Positions 27,831 through 33,264 of a stretch of DNA of 33,444 nt are shown one piece after another. Below the pieces are notes generated by a model. That model had not been told where the DNA came from, searched no databases, and saw only the letters and a program-made list of their open reading frames with translations. The first letter of the stretch is position 1. Every line of letters begins with the position of its first letter. The position numbers were made by a program, and so were the translations under genes. Source of the stretch: CAZIOI01 sp964540855 (lineage in GTDB: Bacteria; Patescibacteriota; UBA1384; DTJR01); assembly GCA_964540855.1 (NCBI GenBank), contig CAZIOI010000005.1, forward strand, positions 1-33,444, written 5' to 3'.

Positions 27831-28295
27831 TAGATCATCTTGATTCGATTTCCCTATTTTCACCATATCGATATTAACCACAGAGTCTTTTTTAAGGTTC
27901 ACAAACGGGTACGCGGCTACAATTGCATATATAATCCACGTTCCATAGAAGTTGAAAAATTCTCTATTGGAGCTTTCTAGGCCGAAATAAATAACGGCCA
28001 AATCAAGAATCACAAAAACCGCAAAATTAGTAATCGCAACACGCGATTTTTCTTTTTTTGTCTTTGGTTTTCCCTTTTCTAAAATTAGCAAAAACGAAAT
28101 AATAGCCACTGCCTGAATGGCGACCAGCCAAACGCTTCTTGCATAGAGTCCGCCCGAAATAACAATTTCGCTTATTATAAATTGAATCAACCAGACAATT
28201 AGTGGCAATTTAATATCCGTGAAAATTTGTGCCTCGCGCACTTTTCTCAACGACTCAATTTTGACTTTTGGAAGTTTGGGCTTAAAATTAACCAT
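27804..28295 (-). CDS. Four-helix membrane protein of unknown function (163 aa)
   Basis: A basic N-terminus of about 25 residues is followed by four hydrophobic segments: about 32-46 (PLIVWLIQFIISEIV), 55-71 (VWLVAIQAVAIISFLLI), 88-105 (ITNFAVFVILDLAVIYFG) and 117-131 (TWIIYAIVAAYPFV). A hydrophilic tail ends the protein. No motif gives a function. AAAAGGAG precedes the ATG. It follows rnhB after 15 nt and is probably cotranscribed with it. Its last codons carry the promoter of the next gene. Confidence 0.7.
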   Translation of the reverse strand: MVNFKPKLPKVKIESLRKVREAQIFTDIKLPLIVWLIQFIISEIVISGGLYARSVWLVAIQAVAIISFLLILEKGKPKTKKEKSRVAITNFAVFVILDLAVIYFGLESSNREFFNFYGTWIIYAIVAAYPFVNLKKDSVVNIDMVKIGKSNQDDLLTKDSYSL

Positions 28296-28310
28296 CTTTC
28301 TCCTTTTAAA

Positions 28311-28997
28311 TTACTTGATGCAATTTTTACAATACAACAATCTATGTTGGGACGAAAGACCATGTCGGTGTATCGCGTCTCGATGTGACTTTGTCCCATA
28401 ACCTTTGTGTTTATCAAAAGAATAATTGTACAACGGTTCTAATTCGGAAAGCTTTCTCATTAGCTCATCGCGGTGAGTTTTGGCGATAATCGAAGCTGCT
28501 GCTATCGACTCGGATATTTGGTCGCCAAACTTTATACCCAGTTGTGCAAGGGGATAGTCGGGGATTTCGTAATAATCCAAAAGAGCAAAATCCGCCGGTA
28601 TAGCGAGGTCTGATATTGCTTGTTTGTAAGCGTCGTACGAGGCATGCTGAATCCCGTATGAATTTATAAAATCGACACTTATTTCGACAACCGACCACGC
28701 GCGGGCTTTTTGTTTTATTTGCTCACAAAGAAATTCCCTGCGCTTAGCGGTTAATTTTTTGGAATCATTGAGACCGTCAATGTCTTCGCCCGATAATATG
28801 ACCGCTGCGGCGACTAGCGGTCCGGCAAATGCGCCGCGACCGGCTTCATCGATGCCGCAAACAGACAAGAACCCTTCACTTGATAAAATTTTTTCAATTT
28901 TTCGAGAGGGAAACTTACTCTGTCGGAGCTGCGGGGACCGGAGGTGTTGGGAGATTATCGGTATCGCTTTGTTCGGTTGAGCTGGTTTCTGCATCAT
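28311..28997 (-). CDS. rnhB: Ribonuclease HII
   Basis: Cuts RNA in RNA-DNA hybrids and at single ribonucleotides in DNA. Catalytic residues are visible in CGIDEAGRGAFAGP (Asp and Glu), LNDSKKL, and LLDYYEIP, with ESIAAASIIAKTHRDELM. The start is uncertain. ATG at 28997 has no SD and makes the first 83 bp overlap the lipoprotein gene in another frame. The next in-frame standard codon is TTG at 28868, which would cut off a helix (FPSRKIEKILSSEGF) that resembles a normal RNase HII N-terminus. The true start therefore lies between, at a non-standard codon, or the overlap is real. Confidence 0.9.
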   Translation of the reverse strand: MMQKPAQPNKAIPIISQHLRSPQLRQSKFPSRKIEKILSSEGFLSVCGIDEAGRGAFAGPLVAAAVILSGEDIDGLNDSKKLTAKRREFLCEQIKQKARAWSVVEISVDFINSYGIQHASYDAYKQAISDLAIPADFALLDYYEIPDYPLAQLGIKFGDQISESIAAASIIAKTHRDELMRKLSELEPLYNYSFDKHKGYGTKSHRDAIHRHGLSSQHRLLYCKNCIK

Positions 28998-29082
28998 CGA
29001 TATTTGTAGAGCTTGTATTGCAGCCGGATAGACCGAACCCGACCGTTAGTAGCAAAAGAACAAATAAGATCTTCTTTTTCAT
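28915..29082 (-). CDS. Small lipoprotein (55 aa)
   Basis: Begins MKKKILFVLLLLTVGFGLSG and then Cys21. LSGC is a lipobox for signal peptidase II. The mature part is about 35 residues rich in Ser, Thr, Asp and Pro (NTSSTNIDDAETSSTEQSD, ending in PTPPVPAAPTE), like a short surface-exposed linker. AAGGAGG lies 3 nt before the ATG. It sits between the 181-aa membrane protein and rnhB; its 3' end runs into the rnhB frame. Function unknown. Confidence 0.75.
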   Translation of the reverse strand: MKKKILFVLLLLTVGFGLSGCNTSSTNIDDAETSSTEQSDTDNLPTPPVPAAPTE

Positions 29083-29118
29083 CCGCCTCCTTAGATTTAC
29101 AAGGTTATTATATCGTAC

Positions 29119-29664
29119 TTAGGCGTTTTGTGACAATTTGATTTTTATCCTACGCTGTCCGACAAGGATTATAACAAGTAAAATCAAGATTATGCCAACC
29201 GCGCCAAGCGCGATCAAAAATAAATTAAGGATCTTGGCGTTTTGTTTCTCTATAATGTCAGTTTGCTTAATCGTATCATTAGCTAGCTGGGAAATAGTAT
29301 CTATCTTTTCGGAAATTACAGAGGATTCTTGTTGATCTGATGATTCTCCTGTGACTTGTGCCATGGTATTGCCGGCAAAAGTTTGGGGCGACCGCACAGA
29401 TTGCGCGCGTGTCTGATAATCTACCGGCTCTGTTTGTGTATACTCCACTTCAAAGTTAGTTTGGGCTATAGCCTCTTCACTATCGGTATTGTTGTCGTTT
29501 GTGTTAGCGCTGGCGTATACTTCGTCGGCGGATGCCCATGCCTCGGCATATGTCAACGTCTCACCATCGCCCGCCTCGGCGCTGGCGTAGCTGGTTGTAT
29601 CCTCGGCTACACATGGCAAAAACATTACAAGAGAAATAAGGACTGCAAAAATTATCTTTTTCAT
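29119..29664 (-). CDS. Exported protein with C-terminal membrane anchor (181 aa)
   Basis: Signal peptide MKKIIFAVLISLVMFLPCVA. The mature N-terminal half is acidic and rich in Ala, Ser, Glu and Asn, with loosely repeated SAEAGD/WASADEVYASAN-type patterns. A short helical stretch (SVISEKIDTISQLANDTI) leads to one membrane helix (LNLFLIALGAVGIILILLVI) and a basic cytoplasmic tail. I chose the ATG at 29664 over a TTG at 29682 because the signal peptide begins there. No known family; it may be a surface stalk or a secreted precursor. Confidence 0.65.
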   Translation of the reverse strand: MKKIIFAVLISLVMFLPCVAEDTTSYASAEAGDGETLTYAEAWASADEVYASANTNDNNTDSEEAIAQTNFEVEYTQTEPVDYQTRAQSVRSPQTFAGNTMAQVTGESSDQQESSVISEKIDTISQLANDTIKQTDIIEKQNAKILNLFLIALGAVGIILILLVIILVGQRRIKIKLSQNA

Positions 29665-29688
29665 TTGAGATGACTCTAGCAAATGGTG

Positions 29689-30006
29689 CTAGATTGTCAA
29701 AGCCGCCAAAGTGATGGCGGATAAAATTATCAGGCAATAGAGAACGTATTTACTTATTCTAGGTGTTGGCTGCAGATAAAATCCCGCCAACAGCAAAGTT
29801 GCAAGCGAAGCAATTATTTTGGTGAATGTCGTTGAGCCGGCTATGAAAAGCAAGATTACCTGAGATAGAGACAGAGCCTGATAAAACAAAAAATTTTCTT
29901 GACCGAGCTTAAAATTTTGTTTGCCCATTGCCAAAAAAATGCCTCTGAGCATGAATGTGAAAAACAAAATATAAATTATTAAAAAATGATGCATCGCGCT
30001 TATCAT
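29689..30006 (-). CDS. Small polytopic membrane protein (105 aa)
   Basis: Three to four hydrophobic helices: about 5-25 (MHHFLIIYILFFTFMLRGIF), 46-58 (LSLSQVILLFIAG), 63-78 (KIIASLATLLLAGFYL) and 86-104 (YVLYCLIILSAITLAALTI). The pattern resembles SirB-like or DUF1304-like small membrane proteins but I cannot assign it. Starts are ATG at 30006 or 29994; neither has an SD. The terminator at 30024-30054 ends just upstream, so it has its own promoter or starts leaderless. Confidence 0.6.
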   Translation of the reverse strand: MISAMHHFLIIYILFFTFMLRGIFLAMGKQNFKLGQENFLFYQALSLSQVILLFIAGSTTFTKIIASLATLLLAGFYLQPTPRISKYVLYCLIILSAITLAALTI

Positions 30007-30023
30007 ATAAGAAATATCAGCTT

Positions 30024-30054
30024 CAGAAAAGAGCCATATTATGGCTCTTTTCTG
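30024..30054. terminator. Bidirectional intrinsic terminator after the acidic 51-aa gene
   Basis: CAGAAAAGAGCCATA and TATGGCTCTTTTCTG form a perfect 15-bp inverted repeat around one base, with A- and T-runs at the ends. It lies 5 nt beyond the stop codon at 30060. Confidence 0.85.
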
Positions 30055-30059
30055 GTAAG

Positions 30060-30215
30060 TTATTCCTCTTCGGCTTCTTCTTCGGTATCATCGTCAGCTT
30101 CTTTGGTATCTTCCGTATCATCCGAGCTGCCGATTGCTTCCTCTCCTTCAGTTACATCTTCAGGAGTTTTCTCCTCATCCTCCAGAGTCTCGATATCTTT
30201 TTGATCTTCGTCCAT
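30060..30215 (-). CDS. Very acidic small protein (51 aa)
   Basis: Almost entirely Glu, Asp, Thr, Lys and Ser, starting MDEDQKDIETLEDEEKTPED and ending DDTEEEAEEE, with no hydrophobic core, so probably disordered. The SD is the longest in the window: AAAGGAGGTGAT 5 nt before the ATG. With an extended -10 promoter upstream and the terminator directly after the stop, it forms a complete single-gene unit. The ORF alone could arise by chance from low-complexity DNA, but the signals around it argue for real expression. No function assigned. Confidence 0.75.
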   Translation of the reverse strand: MDEDQKDIETLEDEEKTPEDVTEGEEAIGSSDDTEDTKEADDDTEEEAEEE

Positions 30216-30247
30216 GCTTATCACCTCCTTTCCAATTTGGTAGCTAG

Positions 30248-30256
30248 ATTATAACA
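30248..30256 (-). promoter_or_regulatory. Extended -10 promoter of the acidic 51-aa gene
   Basis: TGTTATAAT on the minus strand is a full TGn-TATAAT. TTGACA at 30280-30285 is too far (26 nt) to be its -35. The leader of about 26 nt carries the SD. Confidence 0.55.
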
Positions 30257-30296
30257 ACCTCGATCATATGGCGATAGTTTGTCAAGACGCAATAAT

Positions 30297-30494
30297 GCAA
30301 AACGTAAAACGAAAAACGTAAAACCACAGTGTAAAATTAAAAACCAAAGATTAAAAGTTAAAATGCGGTTTGAGAGTGGGATTTGTCAGCGGAGGACAAA
30401 TCTGCATCTTCAAACCTAATTCAAAAAGATTAAAAAAAAATCGTCGCGAAGCGACACAATAGTTATACGCTATACGTTTTACGTTATACATTAA
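30297..30494. repeat. Composite AT-rich repeat element with inverted ends
   Basis: This gene-free stretch starts with AAAACGTAAAACG-type repeats and ends with their inverted form (30470-30494). Inside are a TGTAAAATTAAAAA block (30330-30343), a nested hairpin (GGTTTGA...TCAAACC enclosing GATTTGTC...GACAAATC, about 30366-30417), and the palindrome TCGTCGCGAAGCGACA (30441-30456). The palindrome and the TGTAAAATTAAAAA block recur inverted at 32853-32868 and 32940-32953. The end block recurs in the same orientation at 32960-32984 with 24 of 25 bases equal. Confidence 0.7.
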
Positions 30495-30517
30495 CAACGA
30501 TCGTTACAAAGGACACC

Positions 30518-30568
30518 ATGCTCTGTTGCAGTTGGTTGTTACTTGGAGTATTTTGTAGGCGTGTATGA
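30518..30568 (+). other. Possible 16-codon leader ORF
   Basis: ATG at 30518 follows AAAGGACACC, and the frame (MLCCSWLLLGVFCRRV) stops at 30566-30568, just before the RBS hairpin of the 68-aa gene. It would be used only if transcription starts upstream of the promoter at 30526-30554. Speculative. Confidence 0.2.
30526..30554 (+). promoter_or_regulatory. Candidate promoter for the GC-rich 68-aa gene
   Basis: TTGCAG, a 17-nt spacer, TATTTT. A second -10-like TATGAT lies at 30564-30569 without a good -35. A perfect 10-bp palindrome AACGATCGTT (30496-30505) lies upstream and could bind a regulator. Confidence 0.4.
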
Positions 30569-30588
30569 TCCTCCCAGAAAGGGGAGAT
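30568..30588 (+). promoter_or_regulatory. RBS hairpin masking the SD of the 68-aa gene
   Basis: CTCCC (30571-30575) pairs with GGGAG (30582-30586), which is the SD of the gene; two flanking A-T pairs extend the stem past a bulged C. It could limit or switch translation. Confidence 0.35.
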
Positions 30589-30592
30589 GGAG

Positions 30593-30799
30593 ATGTCAAA
30601 AAGGACGGAAGATTATGCCGGGTGCGTTTGTCCCACACCCGACGGCGAGTGTGAGCCGGACGTCGTGCCGGAGGACGAGTTGGACATCGTTGTGCCGGAG
30701 GACGATCAGGAGGTCGGGGCAGACGTTGACGCTGCGGAAGAGGTCACGGAGGCTGCCGCGACCTATCCCGCCGTCGATGCGGGCAACAACATTGAGTGA
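30593..30799 (+). CDS. GC-rich acidic small protein (68 aa), plus strand
   Basis: The protein begins MSKRTEDYAGCVCPTPDGE, has three Cys near the start (CVCPTPDGEC), and continues as a run of acidic Pro/Val/Asp/Glu (VVPEDELDIVVPEDDQEV), ending in an Ala-rich part. The ATG at 30593 has AGGGGAG at 6 nt; an in-frame ATG at 30587 is too close. Base use is unlike the surroundings: 117 of 180 bases in 30601-30780 are G or C, against roughly 40% in neighbouring genes. It is one of very few plus-strand genes, with its own terminator. No family recognised; Cys may bind metal. Recent transfer or unusual selection are both possible. Confidence 0.65.
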   Translation: MSKRTEDYAGCVCPTPDGECEPDVVPEDELDIVVPEDDQEVGADVDAAEEVTEAAATYPAVDAGNNIE

Positions 30800-30825
30800 G
30801 GCGCTCTCACGATGAGGTTGCCCAC

Positions 30826-30869
30826 AGGGTCTCGCTGTCTGCTGTACGCAGATGGCGAGACCCTTTCTT
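30826..30869 (+). terminator. Strong intrinsic terminator of the 68-aa gene
   Basis: AGGGTCTCGC and GCGAGACCCT make a 10-bp stem, with an inner TCTGC/GCAGA stem, followed by TTTCTT. The T-tract points to plus-strand use; it lies against the dinB stop codon. Confidence 0.85.
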
Positions 30870-32103
30870 AATCTAGGAACTTTTTTTGAAATCCGTAGCT
30901 TGGGGATTGTTCGAAATCCAGTTCTACAAGAGAAGAGGGGATAACGACGTTTTTTGCAAATTTTTTGTTAATATTTTCGGCTGTTTTCTCGAGCTTCAAT
31001 GCATTGTCAAAATTATCGGACAAAACCATCTGTCCGTTGTCTTCGGTTAAGCCACCGGCCCAAACTCCGACCTTGCGCACGGGTTTTGAAATCCTCAATT
31101 TTTTTAAGCTTTTTTTAAAATAAAAATGCAAATTACTCGAAAGTGCGGTCGGTGAGCTGATCTTTGCGCCGCAGCCGTCAAAACTAAAATCCGAAAATCT
31201 CAGATATAATCCTAGGGAGCCGGCGAGCAGACCCTGTTTTTTTAGCTCGTATGCGATATTGGTGCAAAAAAATAAGCCGATTTTTTCGATATAGTCTTTG
31301 TCGTAAATATCTTTCGGCAAAGTTTTAGATCTTGAAATACTCTTTGGTTTGCCACCTGTGAGATAGGGGACTACCGGACTGTTATCTTGGCCGCGCGACA
31401 TATTATAGAGTTTCAAACCGTAAGACTTGAAAATCAAGGTTAGCGTTGTTTGATCAATATTACGCAAGTCTTTGAAACTATGGATTTTAAGCCGGTCGAG
31501 GTGTTTAGCTGTCCTGTGGCCGATTCCGCAGGCGTCGGTCAGGTCGAACTGATCCAAAAAATCTATTTCTTCACCCGCCGGCACTACTGTCAGGCCGTCG
31601 GGCTTTTTGGCTTCGCTAGCTAGCTTGGCAATGAATTTATTTTGGGCAATTCCGGCGGAACATCGTATATTGGCACCGATCTCTTGGCGGATACGCGATT
31701 TAATCTCGCTAACGATTTTTGCCGCTTGATCAAAATTTTGGATAGTGTTGGTCAGATCCAAAAAAGCCTCGTCAATTGAAAAAATCTCGATTGTCGGTGT
31801 GAATCGATCGAAAATACTGATCAATTGCGCCGAGATTGACTCGTAACGCCGGCAGTCGGCCTTTAAGAGGACAATGTTCGGACAAAGTTTTTTTGCTTCG
31901 CCGATCTGCGTACCGGTCTTGATACCCAAGCGCTTGGCTTCGATAGATGCGGCAACTATAATGGTGCGTTTTGACGGTCCGGTTACGGCTATTGCTCGGC
32001 CGCGCAGAGCCGGTCGCGCCTGTTGCTCGACGGAGGCAAAATAACTATTCATATCTATGTGGGCAATGATACGCTGGTTTCGAGTGGGAATGTTTTTACT
32101 CAT
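30868..32103 (-). CDS. dinB: Y-family DNA polymerase (DinB/UvrX-like)
   Basis: Translesion polymerase. Metal ligands are D17 in RIIAHIDMNSYFASVEQ and D111/E112 in FSIDEAFLDL; F22 is at the steric-gate position. The fingers region has RGRAIAVTGPSKRTIIVAAS, the thumb has the helix-hairpin-helix DACGIGHRTAKHLDRL, and the little finger follows from about 240. 411 aa is a normal length. The DMNSYFASVEQQ form is nearer the Gram-positive UvrX/PolY branch than E. coli DinB. Just upstream are a 64-bp palindromic element and a relic copy of this gene's own start (32128-32247). No classic C-terminal clamp-binding motif is obvious. Confidence 0.93.
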   Translation of the reverse strand: MSKNIPTRNQRIIAHIDMNSYFASVEQQARPALRGRAIAVTGPSKRTIIVAASIEAKRLGIKTGTQIGEAKKLCPNIVLLKADCRRYESISAQLISIFDRFTPTIEIFSIDEAFLDLTNTIQNFDQAAKIVSEIKSRIRQEIGANIRCSAGIAQNKFIAKLASEAKKPDGLTVVPAGEEIDFLDQFDLTDACGIGHRTAKHLDRLKIHSFKDLRNIDQTTLTLIFKSYGLKLYNMSRGQDNSPVVPYLTGGKPKSISRSKTLPKDIYDKDYIEKIGLFFCTNIAYELKKQGLLAGSLGLYLRFSDFSFDGCGAKISSPTALSSNLHFYFKKSLKKLRISKPVRKVGVWAGGLTEDNGQMVLSDNFDNALKLEKTAENINKKFAKNVVIPSSLVELDFEQSPSYGFQKKFLD

Positions 32104-32127
32104 TGTTTGTTTTGTTTTTTTTGAGTC

Positions 32128-32247
32128 TTACCCCTCACTTGACGCACTGAAATAACAGGACGGAGTCCGTTTTGCAGTAAGAAACAGTGTGGGGTCTATG
32201 TGGGTAATGATACGGCTTGGTTTAGAATACATATTTTGATCTGCCAT
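32128..32247 (-). pseudogene. Truncated duplicate of the dinB 5' end
   Basis: A short frame from the ATG at 32247 reads MADQNMYSKPSRIITHID and then departs from the polymerase into unrelated residues and a stop at 32128. RIITHID matches RIIAHID of intact DinB. At DNA level, 32195-32215 equals 32054-32074 at 20 of 21 bases. The copy breaks off exactly where the palindrome at 32131-32194 begins, and intact dinB resumes 27 nt beyond it. Probably an insertion with duplication of its target, or the remains of a replaced start. Confidence 0.65.
32131..32194. repeat. 64-bp palindromic (REP/MITE-like) element
   Basis: Ends CCCCTCACT and AGTGTGGGG pair with one T/T mismatch. Inside are CACTG-type arms and a central perfect ACGGAGTCCGT palindrome (around 32160-32170). 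It lies between the dinB relic and intact dinB. Confidence 0.6.
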
Positions 32248-32269
32248 TAACTCGGGCTATTGAGCCTCG

Positions 32270-32524
32270 CTAATTATCCGCAGTAAAAATTTCTTCCAGC
32301 ATCCATTGATACGTTCGGCTGTTGTAGCTTATTTTGTAGCTGTTTGCGCCGGATGAGACAGAAAAACTTGAGAATTTTACGCTGTTGCGATGAAAATCAT
32401 ACTTTAGATCAACAGACTCTATTTTGAGAATGCGAGATTCATACTTGAATACTAACGGAATAATATTGCCTTTTGAAAATTTTGCAATTACGTCTATCGA
32501 CTCGTTGATTGCTGTTTGGCTCAT
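32270..32524 (-). CDS. Small protein upstream of the Y-family polymerase (84 aa)
   Basis: Soluble, with pattern SIDVIAKFSKGNIIPLVFKY, then RILKIESVDLKYDF, FSSFSVSSGANSYKI and YQWMLEEIF: a small beta-sheet domain ending in Trp-x4-Glu-Ile. The P-x-x-F-x-Y...R-x-L-x-I-x-x-V layout recalls small partners of Y-family polymerases (YolD in Firmicutes, DUF6504 in Actinobacteria), but I cannot prove homology by eye. It is the first gene of the unit with dinB. The promoter at 32531-32559 suggests a leaderless transcript. Confidence 0.7.
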   Translation of the reverse strand: MSQTAINESIDVIAKFSKGNIIPLVFKYESRILKIESVDLKYDFHRNSVKFSSFSVSSGANSYKISYNSRTYQWMLEEIFTADN

Positions 32525-32530
32525 AATCTA

Positions 32531-32559
32531 ACATTAGCGAACAAAACCCGAACGGTCAA
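32531..32559 (-). promoter_or_regulatory. Candidate promoter with internal direct repeat, upstream of the 84-aa/dinB unit
   Basis: Minus strand: TTGACC, a 17-nt spacer, then TAATGT. The spacer contains GTTCG twice, 11 nt apart (plus-strand CGAAC at 32538-32542 and 32549-32553), one helical turn, as in an operator. Predicted start is at about the ATG, 32524. Confidence 0.35.
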
Positions 32560-32640
32560 GAATCAAATTAAAAATCAAAATTATAAATAAAAATGTAAAT
32601 ATTTTTATTCGTCATTGTATGGTTAAAAATGTCATTGCGC

Positions 32641-32984
32641 GGTTTGTGGGTGGGCACAAACCTAATTCTTCATTTACGACAAAACAATTCGTTCTGTCAT
32701 TCCTGACTTGATCAGGAATCTTTATCTATGCTTCGCCTGAAATGTGATTACGAGCTAAGGCTCGTAGATTTGTGTTAAGGACAGGGGCTTCAAGTTGCGA
32801 AGCCCGCCCCCTATCCTTAACAATCTAACCCCCAGCACGCTTCATACCATGGTGTCGCTTCGCGACGATTGTTGTTGTGTTGCTTTGCAGCAATTCTTTT
32901 TTTAATCTTTAATTTATGATTTTGATTTTTAAGATTAAATTTTTAATTTTACATTGTAGCTATACGTTTTACGTTTTACATTAA
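32641..32984. repeat. Gene-free array of REP-like hairpins and repeat modules
   Basis: The stretch 32525-33121 has no gene except at its ends. It holds, in order: GGTTTGTG/CACAAACC (32641-32662), ATTCCTGA/TCAGGAAT (32699-32719), TACGAGC/GCTCGTA (32749-32766), a 48-nt hairpin with GTTAAGGA/TCCTTAAC arms and inner GC-rich pairs (32774-32821), the palindrome TGTCGCTTCGCGACGA (32853-32868), and the AT-rich blocks 32940-32953 and 32960-32984 shared with the element at 30297-30494. Confidence 0.7.
32880..32903 (+). terminator. Possible weak intrinsic terminator
   Basis: TTGCT and AGCAA form a 5-bp stem with loop TTGC, followed by TTCTTTTTTT. No gene lies upstream on this strand, so it may be an incidental part of the repeat. 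Confidence 0.35.
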
Positions 32985-33046
32985 TTTGTTGTGATTTCGC
33001 TACTAATTGATTCCAGTTTTACTTGAATAAGTTAATGCAAGGCCGC

Positions 33047-33075
33047 TTGATGAAAGGTCTCTTATGTGGTAGATT
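33047..33075 (+). promoter_or_regulatory. Candidate promoter for the 26-aa gene
   Basis: TTGATG, a 17-nt spacer, TAGATT. Start near 33082 gives a leader of about 40 nt. Another -10-like TACAAT at 33096-33101 has only weak -35 options. Confidence 0.4.
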
Positions 33076-33121
33076 CTTGCGTTGTGGTTGGGGTGTACAA
33101 TACTAATTAAGGAGGGGAGAT

Positions 33122-33202
33122 ATGCGCAGAATTCCGGTGTGGGCGCAGGGGCTGGCCATGCTGCTTGTGGCTGGCCTGTTATACTGGGCGTCGAGACAGT
33201 AG
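33122..33202 (+). CDS. GC-rich membrane miniprotein (26 aa)
   Basis: MRRIPVWAQG followed by LAMLLVAGLLYWASRQ: two N-terminal Arg, one hydrophobic helix of about 15-17 residues, and a short basic tail, fitting a single-pass membrane peptide. AAGGAGGGG lies 6-7 nt before the ATG. 38 of 60 bases in 33121-33180 are G or C, against AT-rich flanks. A strong terminator follows 18 nt after the stop. Together the SD, composition and terminator make a chance ORF unlikely. Similar peptides act as type I toxins or regulators of membrane complexes, but no antisense gene is evident and no function is assigned. Confidence 0.6.
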   Translation: MRRIPVWAQGLAMLLVAGLLYWASRQ

Positions 33203-33220
33203 TCCTAGGCGTCCAGCCAT

Positions 33221-33264
33221 GGCCGGGTCAAACCTTCGGGTGCGATCCGGCCTCTTTTAATTTT
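33221..33264 (+). terminator. Strong intrinsic terminator with UUCG tetraloop
   Basis: GGCCGGGTC pairs with GATCCGGCC (one G-T pair), then a small internal loop, then ACC-TTCG-GGT. TCTTTTAATTTT follows. Beyond it, to about 33389, is an AT-rich gene-free stretch with repeated TTTGAAATT. Confidence 0.85.

Noticed and set aside
30280..30285. TTGACA as -35 for the acidic 51-aa gene
   Set aside because: It is 26 nt from the TATAAT; the TGn extension of the -10 explains the promoter better.
30543..30815. Arg-rich 90-codon plus-strand frame over the GC-rich mini-gene
   Set aside because: TTG start without SD, Arg/Ser/Pro-rich composition typical of a shadow frame in GC-rich DNA; the 30593 frame has the SD and a clean stop before the terminator.
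32538..32553. Classical LexA/SOS box upstream of the dinB unit
   Set aside because: The CGAAC copies are direct, not inverted, so they do not match known SOS boxes; kept only as a candidate operator.
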